A DNA stretch of 64,000 bases from Poriferisodalis sp022821985 (GTDB lineage: Bacteria > Actinomycetota > Acidimicrobiia > Acidimicrobiales > Poriferisodalaceae): assembly GCF_965219595.1 (NCBI RefSeq), contig NZ_OZ244781.1, positions 3,100,001 through 3,164,000 on the forward strand, given 5' to 3'. This document shows, one piece after another, positions 1 to 7,178 of this stretch. The translations under genes and the position numbers were made by a program. The notes under the pieces were generated by a model. The model was not told the DNA's origin. It worked only from the letters and a program-made list of their open reading frames with translations, and ran no database searches. The first letter of the stretch is position 1, and each line of letters opens with the position of its first letter.

Positions 1-1393
1 GTGTCTCACCGTCTTCGAAGCTGCCGTGGATGCGGGTCAGGTCGGCGATCTGGTCGGCTGACAGCTCGTTGCGCTTGTTGCCGAGGTTGCGACGCATCTT
101 CACGTAGAACTCGCGGGCGTCGATGAGCTGCACCTTGCCGCAGCGATGTGCCTCTTTGCGATTGGTCAGCACCCAGATATAGGTGGAGATGCCGGTGTTG
201 TAGAACAGCTGATCGGGCAGGGCGACGATCGCTTCGAGCCAGTCGTTCTCGATGATCCAGCGGCGGATGTCGCTCTCGCCGCTGCCCGCGTCGCCGGTGA
301 ACAGCGGCGACCCGTTGAACACGATCGCGATGCGGCTGCCGCCCGAGTCCTCAGCGGCCACCGGCTGCATCTTGGACAGCATGTGCTGTAAGAACAGCAA
401 CGACCCGTCATTGATGCGCGGCAGGCCCGCCCCGAACCGGCCCGCTAAGCCGAACGTGTCGCGTTCACGCTCGACTGCCTGCTTCTGCTGCTTCCACTCC
501 ACTCCGAACGGCGGGTTGGCCAGCATGTAGTCGAACGTCCACGGCGTATCGTCGTGGCGAAGCCGAAAATGGTCGTCGGTGAACGAATCGCCCAGCATGA
601 CCCGGGCCTTCTCGTCGCTCTTGATGAGCATGTCGGCCTGACATACCGCCCACGACTCGTCGTTGATGTCCTGGCCGAACAGGTGCGGGCGGGCCTCGGC
701 GTTGTGATCCCGCAGGAACCGCTCAGCGACCGTCAGCATGCCGCCGGTGCCGCACGCAGGGTCATAGATGGTCTTGACCACATGGGCCTTGCCCAGGTCG
801 GGCTCGGGCGACAGCAGCAGGCTGACCATCAGGCGGATCACCTCGCGAGGTGTGAAGTGTTCCCCCGCTTCCTCGTTGGACTGCTCGGCGCCGATGCGGA
901 TCAGCTCTTCGAACACGTACCCCATCTGCACGTTGTCCACACGCTCAGGCGACAGGTCGAGGCTGGCGAAGCGCTGCACCACCTGGAACAGCAGATCCTT
1001 CTCGTCCATGCGGTCGATCTGAGTGCCGAAATCGAAGCGCTCCATGACATCGCGCACATTCGGCGAATACGCTCCGACGTACGCGTTCAGGTTCGCAGCG
1101 ATCTGGTTCGGATCGTCGAGCAGGCGGGCGAAATCGAACGGGGACGTGTTGTAGAACGAGCGCTGCGCAGCCACCGTGAGCAGTTGATGACGCACATTCT
1201 CGGTCTGGCCGGCATGCCGCCCGGTGGCAGCCAACACATCGTCCTTCGTATCAGCCAGCACACAATCGAAACGCCGCAGCACCGTGAGCGGCAGAATCAC
1301 CTTGCGATACTCGTTGCGCTTATAGGGGCCGCGCAGCAGGTTGCAGATACTCCAGATGAAGTTCGCCAACTCACTGTGCGTCTGAGCGTTCAC
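1..1393 (-). CDS. hsdM: Type I restriction-modification DNA methyltransferase subunit HsdM (C-terminus cut by window edge)
   Basis: N6-adenine methyltransferase of a type I restriction-modification system; it modifies host DNA together with a specificity subunit (HsdS). Reading leftward, an N-terminal helical domain (SELANFIWSICNLLRGPYKR) is followed by the SAM-binding motif DPACGTGGM near base 750 and the catalytic motif NPPF at 506-517, both canonical for HsdM. About 464 residues are visible against a usual 480-530, so only the tail is missing. The GTG at 1393, preceded by a G-rich stretch, is taken as the start because homology-like sequence begins there, although the frame stays open further upstream. 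HsdS and HsdR are not inside the window and would lie to the left. The gene faces away from the other defence-like genes at 1520-5545. Confidence 0.9.
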   Translation of the reverse strand, partial: MNAQTHSELANFIWSICNLLRGPYKRNEYRKVILPLTVLRRFDCVLADTKDDVLAATGRHAGQTENVRHQLLTVAAQRSFYNTSPFDFARLLDDPNQIAANLNAYVGAYSPNVRDVMERFDFGTQIDRMDEKDLLFQVVQRFASLDLSPERVDNVQMGYVFEELIRIGAEQSNEEAGEHFTPREVIRLMVSLLLSPEPDLGKAHVVKTIYDPACGTGGMLTVAERFLRDHNAEARPHLFGQDINDESWAVCQADMLIKSDEKARVMLGDSFTDDHFRLRHDDTPWTFDYMLANPPFGVEWKQQKQAVERERDTFGLAGRFGAGLPRINDGSLLFLQHMLSKMQPVAAEDSGGSRIAIVFNGSPLFTGDAGSGESDIRRWIIENDWLEAIVALPDQLFYNTGISTYIWVLTNRKEAHRCGKVQLIDAREFYVKMRRNLGNKRNELSADQIADLTRIHGSFEDGET

Positions 1394-1519
1394 CCGATCC
1401 CCCGACCGCGCCGCAGTAGGGCTTGTGCCAGCCCCGCCCGACGGCGACTGTAGCGAGCCGAAGCGTGACGACCTAAGCGGCCGAGCGGATAGATGCGGGG
1501 TCGGGGTGGGTGACCGTGA

Positions 1520-1819
1520 AGCGGCTTTTGGGCGGCATGTGTCGGACACCACGTTGCGGTCCAGACGCCACGAGTGCGAGGCCGTCCCGATCATGAGTCC
1601 ACCCGTGTTGTCGTCACTGCCAGCAACATCCCCGGCAGCAAGGTCCGGGACGTCTTCAAGGTTGCGGTGAGCGCGCTGGTAGCGACCGGCGCCACCGCCA
1701 TGGTGCAACTCGAAGTCAGTGCGTGCCATCCCGAAGGAATTCCGCACGACACGCTCGACCTGACCGTCAAGGAAGGTCTGCGTCAGCTCAATGCCGATCA
1801 CGGTCTGACCACGGGCTAG
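1520..1819 (+). pseudogene. C-terminal remnant, possibly of a DUF499-type ATPase
   Basis: An open frame of 100 codons with no good start ends at 1819. The translation from about 1600 looks like real protein (VVVTASNIPGSKVRDVFKVA, then GIPHDTLDLTVKEGLRQLNA), while the part before it is low-complexity. The pattern recalls the extreme C-terminus of large DUF499 ATPases that travel with DNA methylases, but this is recognition from memory and is weak. A GTG at 1574 could start an 81-residue product. No other part of such a gene is present, so a deletion remnant next to hsdM is the simplest reading. A small genuine gene remains possible. Confidence 0.35.
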
Positions 1820-2001
1820 TGCGCAAAATCGCTACTGAGCAGACGACGGTGCTGAGACAGCAGCCGAACAATTCGGCCAAGTCGTTGAAGCGCTGAAATA
1901 CCTGGCCTCGACCCCGCAGAATCCTTGTAGCAGTAGGCACCCGCTCTTCAGAGACTCCCCTTGCAAGGTTATGTACGCATCCCTCTGTGAGCAGGATCAA
2001 G

Positions 2002-2790
2002 ATGGTGCCGATGAAGGACATCAAGGAGCAATTCGAGTTTGTCGATGATCCTGACGCCCCCGAGCGCGCCAAAGGGAACTCGGCGTTGAGGATCGCTCTG
2101 GATTGGCTACGCCCGCGCAACTGGCATGGCAGCGGGCTAACTCCCGACCAAGTACTGCCGATCGCTTCCGAGAGTGGCATCCCGGTCGCTTGGGTGCCGC
2201 CTCAATCGGTTCTGTTGGAGCTTGCGGCGGCCGAGCCACAGCAGCGGGTAGCTGTGCTCATGGCGAGCGAACATGTTGTGCTCGACCATTGCAAACTCGT
2301 TTTTGCGGAATGTGACGATGCGGAGTTGCGCGACCCCCAGATGCTGGCCGGACGAGCAGTGCGGGCATTTGAGGACAGCCACCACGAAGCGGCAATGGCG
2401 CTTGCTGTGGCGGTGGCTGAACAGCCAGCGATCTGGGCGTCGGAACGTCGCGTCCTGTCATTCTTCAGCGATGACGAGCGGAAGGCCTACGAGAAGGCAG
2501 TCAAATCGAAGTATTCGCTCGCGCAAAGTGAACTCAAGGTGCTGGAGACTGAACGGGCTCGATTTCGCACGGGGGTCCCACGCCGAGCCTTGTTGTCGCC
2601 CATCCCGAAGTTCTTCCAAGCGTTCTATCCAGAGCAGGGCCATGCTGTTCCAGAAACCGCCTCGCGGCATGCAACCGTCCACCAGCCGACGGTCGAACAC
2701 CTGACGCGGGAGAACTCGCTTCTGGCGATCATGCTGTGCGTTTCGCTACTTCGAGAGCAGCAAGCATGGATCGACGAGGTCCGGGACTAG
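2002..2790 (+). CDS. Uncharacterised protein with HEPN-like C-terminal motif
   Basis: 262-residue soluble protein without signal peptide or membrane segments and no recognised family name. Near the C-terminus the sequence SRHATVHQPTVEHLTRENSL carries R222-x4-H227, the RX4-6H signature of HEPN ribonuclease domains, followed by a helix (LLAIMLCVSLLREQQAWI) of the kind that closes the HEPN bundle. The N-terminal part (about residues 25-150) is helical and rich in Ala and Leu. The ATG at 2002 is preferred over the GTG at 1987 because AGGA lies six bases ahead of it; another ATG is at 2011. It stands alone, between hsdM and the GNAT-PIN gene, a context that would suit an abortive-infection type toxin. 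Function is inferred from one motif only. Confidence 0.6.
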   Translation: MVPMKDIKEQFEFVDDPDAPERAKGNSALRIALDWLRPRNWHGSGLTPDQVLPIASESGIPVAWVPPQSVLLELAAAEPQQRVAVLMASEHVVLDHCKLVFAECDDAELRDPQMLAGRAVRAFEDSHHEAAMALAVAVAEQPAIWASERRVLSFFSDDERKAYEKAVKSKYSLAQSELKVLETERARFRTGVPRRALLSPIPKFFQAFYPEQGHAVPETASRHATVHQPTVEHLTRENSLLAIMLCVSLLREQQAWIDEVRD

Positions 2791-2850
2791 GCGATCGACT
2801 TCGGCGTCGGTGCTGCCAAGGCTTGGCGGCGAGACGGCGGTTGTCGGTCC

Positions 2851-2870
2851 GTGTGACACCCCAGTCACAC
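2851..2870. promoter_or_regulatory. 7-bp inverted repeat between HEPN-like and GNAT-PIN genes
   Basis: GTGTGAC at 2851-2857 is exactly complementary to GTCACAC at 2864-2870, with a six-base spacer. There is no T-run after it, so an operator for the downstream gene at 3067 is as likely as a terminator for the gene ending at 2790. The rest of the gap 2791-3066 shows nothing else recognisable. Confidence 0.35.
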
Positions 2871-3066
2871 AATTGTTCTCGTGTTGAGAGACCGAACTGA
2901 GACATCCCGGCCCGTCCGAGCAGGCACAGCGGGCAGGCATTGCTCAGTGCATTTCTTGCTGCGCGCGCAACTGTTTCGGAACGCGAAACCCTTCTAGGAA
3001 TTCGTTGGCCGGATGCCACAATGCACCTCGCAATTGCTGGGTTGTAGAGCTGGACGAGGCGGTGTC

Positions 3067-5115
3067 ATGGCGCGGGACGTGAAGGTTGAGCGGGTTGAGG
3101 CCTCCGGGGCGGATTACGACCGGGTCGTTGAGCTCGGGGATGCGAACAGCGCGACGCTCGGGCAGCTGCCGTATGCCGTGTTTGAGGAAGCCGCGGCATC
3201 AAGATGTCTGCTGGCGGCCAAGCTGCGTGGCGAGGTCGTCGGCTATGCGCTGTTCGCTCTGCGCAAGCGACGCCATGAAGTCTCACTGACGCATTTGTGC
3301 GTGCGGGACGACATGCGGAACACGGGGGCGGCACGTCGCTTGGTGGAGGAGATCGTTCGCATTCATCGGGACCGCCTAGGCATCCGACTGAGCTGCCGGG
3401 TCGACTACGCCGCTCATCACATGTGGCCGCGGCTCGGATTCGAGGAATGGGGCCGCAGGCCCGGGCGCAGCCAGGCCGGGCACATGCTGGCGGTGTGGTG
3501 GCGGCCAATTGCCGACCTGTCGCTGTTCGGCTCGCTCGCACAAATACCCGCACCAGCGCACGACGACGATCTCATCTTGGCGGTGCTCGATACCAACGTC
3601 GTACGCGATGTGAGCGAGGGTCGTGACGAAGATGCGTCTCATGGGCTCACGGCCGATTGGATGAGCGATCATGCCGAACTAGTGGTCACGGCACAAGTGT
3701 CTCGCGAGCTTCGCGACTCAGGTGGGTTGGCCCACGCTGATCCGTCAGGTGAGTCGCATCACGGGTTCCGGGAACTCGACACTGCAGCATCTGGCGTCGA
3801 TACTCGGTACACGGCGCTGCGTGAGGCCAGTGACCTAGGCGCCCAGCAAGATGCCGACCTGATGGTGATCGCCGAGACGGCAGCGGGCGATGCGACCCAC
3901 TTGGTCACCAGAGACGCGGCGCTACTGCGCTCTGCCTACGAGATCGAGCGTCTCGTGGGAGTGACAGTGCTCAGCCCAGCCGATTTCTTGCTCTCGATAC
4001 AGGCCGGGAGCGCTGACGGGTTCGAACCGCAGTTCATCAAAACCTCTGACTTTGCGATCCAGCGGCGGAGCAGCGTGCCGGCCGACGCGGTGCTTGCCCG
4101 GTTCACCAACCAAGCGTGGCATGAACGAGCTGCCGAGTTGCGTGAGCGCATCGCCGACGCGGTTGGCAAGCCCGACGGCCGCTTCGAGGAAGTCACCGCA
4201 GACGGCACGACGTGGGCACTCGCGGCCCACTGCGTGGATGGGGACGCGTTGCGGGTGGGCGCGTTGCGGTCTCTGGCGGACAGCAGGGCATACAGCGTGC
4301 TCCGCCAGCTCATCCACTGGGTTCGGCAGCGCGCCGTGGCCGACGAAGCGGCTCGCATCGAGATCACCGATGCCGTGGGCCAAACAGTTGGCAGGGCACT
4401 GCGAGACGAGGGATTCGTCAACGCCGGCGGCTTGTGGAGGGTCGAGGTGTCTCGCCTCGTTGTCGGAGGCGGCGATGCGCTACCCGGTGACCTCAAGCTT
4501 CCCGATGTCGAGGCCGATCAGCTGTCACCGGCGCTGATCAGCCGCATCGAGATGGAGCGCTGGCCCTTGAAGCTGTTCACAGGCGCTGTACCTTGCTTTG
4601 TCGTACCGGTCTGGCCGAGTTACGGCCGGACGCTCCTCGGCTATCGGGAAGCGCAGATGACGCTCGTCGAAACCGCTCCCGAAGCGGCCACCGCACGGGA
4701 GAACGCCTACTACATGGGCCGACGGCCCGGGCTTCCTGCGCCGGCGCGAATTCTGTGGTGGATCACCGGCGGGGGCCCCGAGGCAGGAATTCGGGCGATG
4801 TCGTGGCTCGACGGTGTGGACACCGGCACGCCGGAGCGTCTGCACCGCAGGTACTCAAGGCGTGGGGTGTTCGACCTCGATCAAGTTCGCGAGGCTGCGA
4901 CAAGCGGCACCGGTGGCTCACCCGCGGCGACTGTGCTGCTGTTCAGCCGGACAGACGTATTCGACCAGCCTGTCAGCGCCGAGCGTGCTCGCGAACTCGG
5001 ACCCGACATCTGGGAGCAGGGCTTCGCGAACACGACGCGTTCTGTCAGCGAGCGCACTGCCGAGGCGCTGTACCGCGAGGGCATGGGGTTGCCTCAACCC
5101 GGCACCGATGCCTGA
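3067..5115 (+). CDS. Multidomain GNAT-PIN protein with C-terminal PUA/ASCH-like region
   Basis: 682-residue protein. Residues 1-150 are a GNAT acetyltransferase: the acetyl-CoA loop (VRDDMRNTGAARRLVEEIV, 79-97) and the closing strand with GF are visible. Residues 168-310 form a PIN nuclease domain with the four acidic positions D175, E214, D262/D264 and D283. About 340-455 looks like a second, degenerate GNAT unit (no acetyl-CoA loop). The last 200 residues (WPLKLFTGAVPCFVVPVW, PARILWWITGGG, IRAMSWLDGV) resemble a PUA/EVE/ASCH RNA-binding fold. The ATG at 3067 has GGACGAGG upstream and begins just before the GNAT fold; an in-frame ATG at 3013 is less well placed. It overlaps the ASCH gene by eight bases, so the two are translated together. 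RNA cleavage or modification coupled to acetylation is inference. Confidence 0.8.
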   Translation: MARDVKVERVEASGADYDRVVELGDANSATLGQLPYAVFEEAAASRCLLAAKLRGEVVGYALFALRKRRHEVSLTHLCVRDDMRNTGAARRLVEEIVRIHRDRLGIRLSCRVDYAAHHMWPRLGFEEWGRRPGRSQAGHMLAVWWRPIADLSLFGSLAQIPAPAHDDDLILAVLDTNVVRDVSEGRDEDASHGLTADWMSDHAELVVTAQVSRELRDSGGLAHADPSGESHHGFRELDTAASGVDTRYTALREASDLGAQQDADLMVIAETAAGDATHLVTRDAALLRSAYEIERLVGVTVLSPADFLLSIQAGSADGFEPQFIKTSDFAIQRRSSVPADAVLARFTNQAWHERAAELRERIADAVGKPDGRFEEVTADGTTWALAAHCVDGDALRVGALRSLADSRAYSVLRQLIHWVRQRAVADEAARIEITDAVGQTVGRALRDEGFVNAGGLWRVEVSRLVVGGGDALPGDLKLPDVEADQLSPALISRIEMERWPLKLFTGAVPCFVVPVWPSYGRTLLGYREAQMTLVETAPEAATARENAYYMGRRPGLPAPARILWWITGGGPEAGIRAMSWLDGVDTGTPERLHRRYSRRGVFDLDQVREAATSGTGGSPAATVLLFSRTDVFDQPVSAERARELGPDIWEQGFANTTRSVSERTAEALYREGMGLPQPGTDA

Positions 5116-5545
5116 ACGCTTATTCGATCCTGCACGGGCACTGGTGCTGTCGCTCAAGCCACGATTCGCCGAGGCGATTCTGGACGGCACCAAGACGATC
5201 GAGGTGCGGCGCATCATGCCGCGCATCACCGTGCCAACGCTGGCACTGCTGTACGCATCGGGTGCCATACGGGCGCTCGTAGGCACCTGCGTGGTTCGCA
5301 GCGTCGCCCGCTACCCCACCGAGGAGCTGTGGCAGCAGCACGGCGCCCACACCGCGCTGTCACGCGCCGAGTTCAACACCTACCTCGTGGGCAGAGATAG
5401 CGGCGTGGCGCTGCTGCTGGAACACCCCAAACCGCTGGCCGTTCCGATCCCACTACACACTCTCCGGCAGGCACACGGCTTCCGTCCGCCTCAGAGTCTC
5501 GCCTACGTGAACCACGCCCAGCGCAAGCGCCTACTGGCGGCCTAG
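5108..5545 (+). CDS. ASCH-domain protein partnered with the GNAT-PIN protein
   Basis: 145-residue protein with the ASCH signature near its start: LVLSLKPRFAEAILDGTKTI followed by EVRR. ASCH domains share the PUA fold and bind RNA or modified nucleotides. Its ATG lies inside the last codons of the GNAT-PIN gene (8-base overlap), so expression is coupled and the products probably act together. The upstream protein appears to end in a related fold, so the pair holds two PUA-like units. The product could be an RNA-recognition partner or an antidote for the PIN nuclease; the sequence does not decide. A convergent gene starts 43 bases beyond the stop. Confidence 0.8.
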   Translation: MPERLFDPARALVLSLKPRFAEAILDGTKTIEVRRIMPRITVPTLALLYASGAIRALVGTCVVRSVARYPTEELWQQHGAHTALSRAEFNTYLVGRDSGVALLLEHPKPLAVPIPLHTLRQAHGFRPPQSLAYVNHAQRKRLLAA

Positions 5546-5588
5546 ACGGTTTCTTCGAGAGGTCGGGTCCACAGCCACTCTTCTTGGC

Positions 5589-7178
5589 CTAGCGGCCGAC
5601 CAGCGTCGGGTCGTACAACACCTGGCGGCCGAGGCCGTCACGGCCGACGAGTGTGCATGCGTAGACGCCTTTGGCTCGGAACACGTTGGTTGCCGCGGCG
5701 TCGATGCGATCCAGGCTCAATCGCCCCTGCGCGACTGCTGTGGTGATCTCTGCAAAGGCTGCATCGGCATCCTCCAGGCCGCCGACGAGCGCAAGATCTG
5801 CGCCTGCACTCACTGCCAGCAGCGCCGCTTCGCTCACCGACCACTGGCTGCGGATTGCCCCCATGACCAGCGAGTCGGTCACGATCAGTCCCGAGTGGCC
5901 GAGTTCGTTCCGCAACACCCCGTCGATCGCAGCCGGTGACAGCGAGGCAGGCATCCCCCCGGTCAAGCCGGGGACGTTCAGATGCCCCACCATGACCGCC
6001 GCGTCGGTGGCCCCGACGACGGCCGCAAAGGGGATCAGGTCGCGCTGGCGCAGTTCGTCGAGAGGGGCCGTGGACGCCAGTTGATCGTGGGTGTCCGCAG
6101 TGGCAGCGCCGTGGCCCGGGAAGTGCTTCACCACCGGCACGACGCCACCGGCGCTGAGACCCTCCACTGTCGCCATGCCGTACTCGGTGACGGTGGCCGG
6201 GTCGTTGCCGAATGAACGGTCCCCGATGCCCTCTCCTGCACCGACATCGATGACCGGCGCGAAGTTCATGGTGAATCCGAGTTGGTACATCTTGCGAGCG
6301 TGATCCGCGGCCACCTCAGCTACCTCGGCGGGCGACCTGGCAGTCTGGGCCGCTGCCGAGGGCAAGCGCCCCACCACCGCGGCGAGCCGCTGCACCCGAC
6401 CGCCTTCCTCGTCGACGGCGAATATCAACGGGATACGACCCGCAAAATCCTGCAGCTCAGCGATGCGGCGCCAGACATGCTCGGTCACCGGCCCTTGCAC
6501 CAAGATGCCGCCGATCCGACGGTCACGTGCCTCCTCGACAGCGAATCCGAGCGAGCGCTCGCCGAGGGCCGTCATGATCGTCTGCCCGATCCGCACCGGC
6601 AGCGGCAACTCGCTGGTGCACCACCGATCGACATCGGTCCACCACGCACCCGAAAGCAACTGACGGACCGCCACTCCCGAGAGCCAACCCAAGGGCCGCT
6701 CCTCCCCCGTCAAGACCGTCGGTCCCGGATCGCCGATGGCCACCTCCGAGTCGTCCGCGAGCTGCAACCAGACGCCGAGTGCCCCGGGCGCCCCGAGACG
6801 GGCGCCGACAACCTGGGTGGTCAATTGAGGCAGCTCGCTCACGATCGGCAGGATCGATGTGCCGACCGGTTCGATCGTGCCGTCGACACCGATCACCCAG
6901 TAGCCGATCCCGCCGGGACCGCGCAGCACCGCCACCACCCGGGGCGGGGACGGCTCGCCCTCAGAATCTCCAGATTCGGCATCGGGCACAACGGTGACGA
7001 GCGGAGGGGTTTCTGACTCGCTGGATGTCTGTGCAGCTGCGTCAGGCAGGACCGCGAACCAGCCGGCTGCGGTCAGCAGCACCATTGTCGCCGAGGCGAT
7101 CCGCCTGATCCGTGATCGCCCGTACCGCCGCAACGCGCGCAGACGCGGCTCGGACGAGTGGCCGCCCTCGGGCGTCAA
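5589..7178 (-). CDS. Exported glycoside hydrolase family 3 (beta-N-acetylhexosaminidase, NagZ-like)
   Basis: 529-residue enzyme expected to remove N-acetylglucosamine or similar sugars from glycans outside the membrane. An N-terminal basic stretch and hydrophobic segment (ATMVLLTAAGWFAVLP, about 30-46) form a signal peptide or anchor. Residues 50-175 are an acidic, uncharacterised region, then the TIM-barrel follows. KHFPGHG (351-357) with D362 and H364 is the NagZ-type acid/base loop, and TDSLVMGAI places the nucleophile at D435. There is no second GH3 domain, as in NagZ. The start is a TTG overlapping the stop of the upstream lipoprotein gene (TTGA, 4 bases), and the signal peptide fits this start. 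Last gene of a four-gene leftward operon. Confidence 0.85.
   Translation of the reverse strand: MTPEGGHSSEPRLRALRRYGRSRIRRIASATMVLLTAAGWFAVLPDAAAQTSSESETPPLVTVVPDAESGDSEGEPSPPRVVAVLRGPGGIGYWVIGVDGTIEPVGTSILPIVSELPQLTTQVVGARLGAPGALGVWLQLADDSEVAIGDPGPTVLTGEERPLGWLSGVAVRQLLSGAWWTDVDRWCTSELPLPVRIGQTIMTALGERSLGFAVEEARDRRIGGILVQGPVTEHVWRRIAELQDFAGRIPLIFAVDEEGGRVQRLAAVVGRLPSAAAQTARSPAEVAEVAADHARKMYQLGFTMNFAPVIDVGAGEGIGDRSFGNDPATVTEYGMATVEGLSAGGVVPVVKHFPGHGAATADTHDQLASTAPLDELRQRDLIPFAAVVGATDAAVMVGHLNVPGLTGGMPASLSPAAIDGVLRNELGHSGLIVTDSLVMGAIRSQWSVSEAALLAVSAGADLALVGGLEDADAAFAEITTAVAQGRLSLDRIDAAATNVFRAKGVYACTLVGRDGLGRQVLYDPTLVGR

Noticed and set aside
554..1453. A 299-codon frame on the plus strand
   Set aside because: Mirror of hsdM; the minus strand carries DPACGTGGM and NPPF.
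2729..3019. A 96-codon minus-strand frame in the gap before the GNAT-PIN gene
   Set aside because: Arg/Ala-rich low-complexity translation with no start context and overlap with the end of the HEPN-like gene.
3013..3066. Upstream ATG as start of the GNAT-PIN gene
   Set aside because: The GNAT fold and a better Shine-Dalgarno are at the ATG at 3067.
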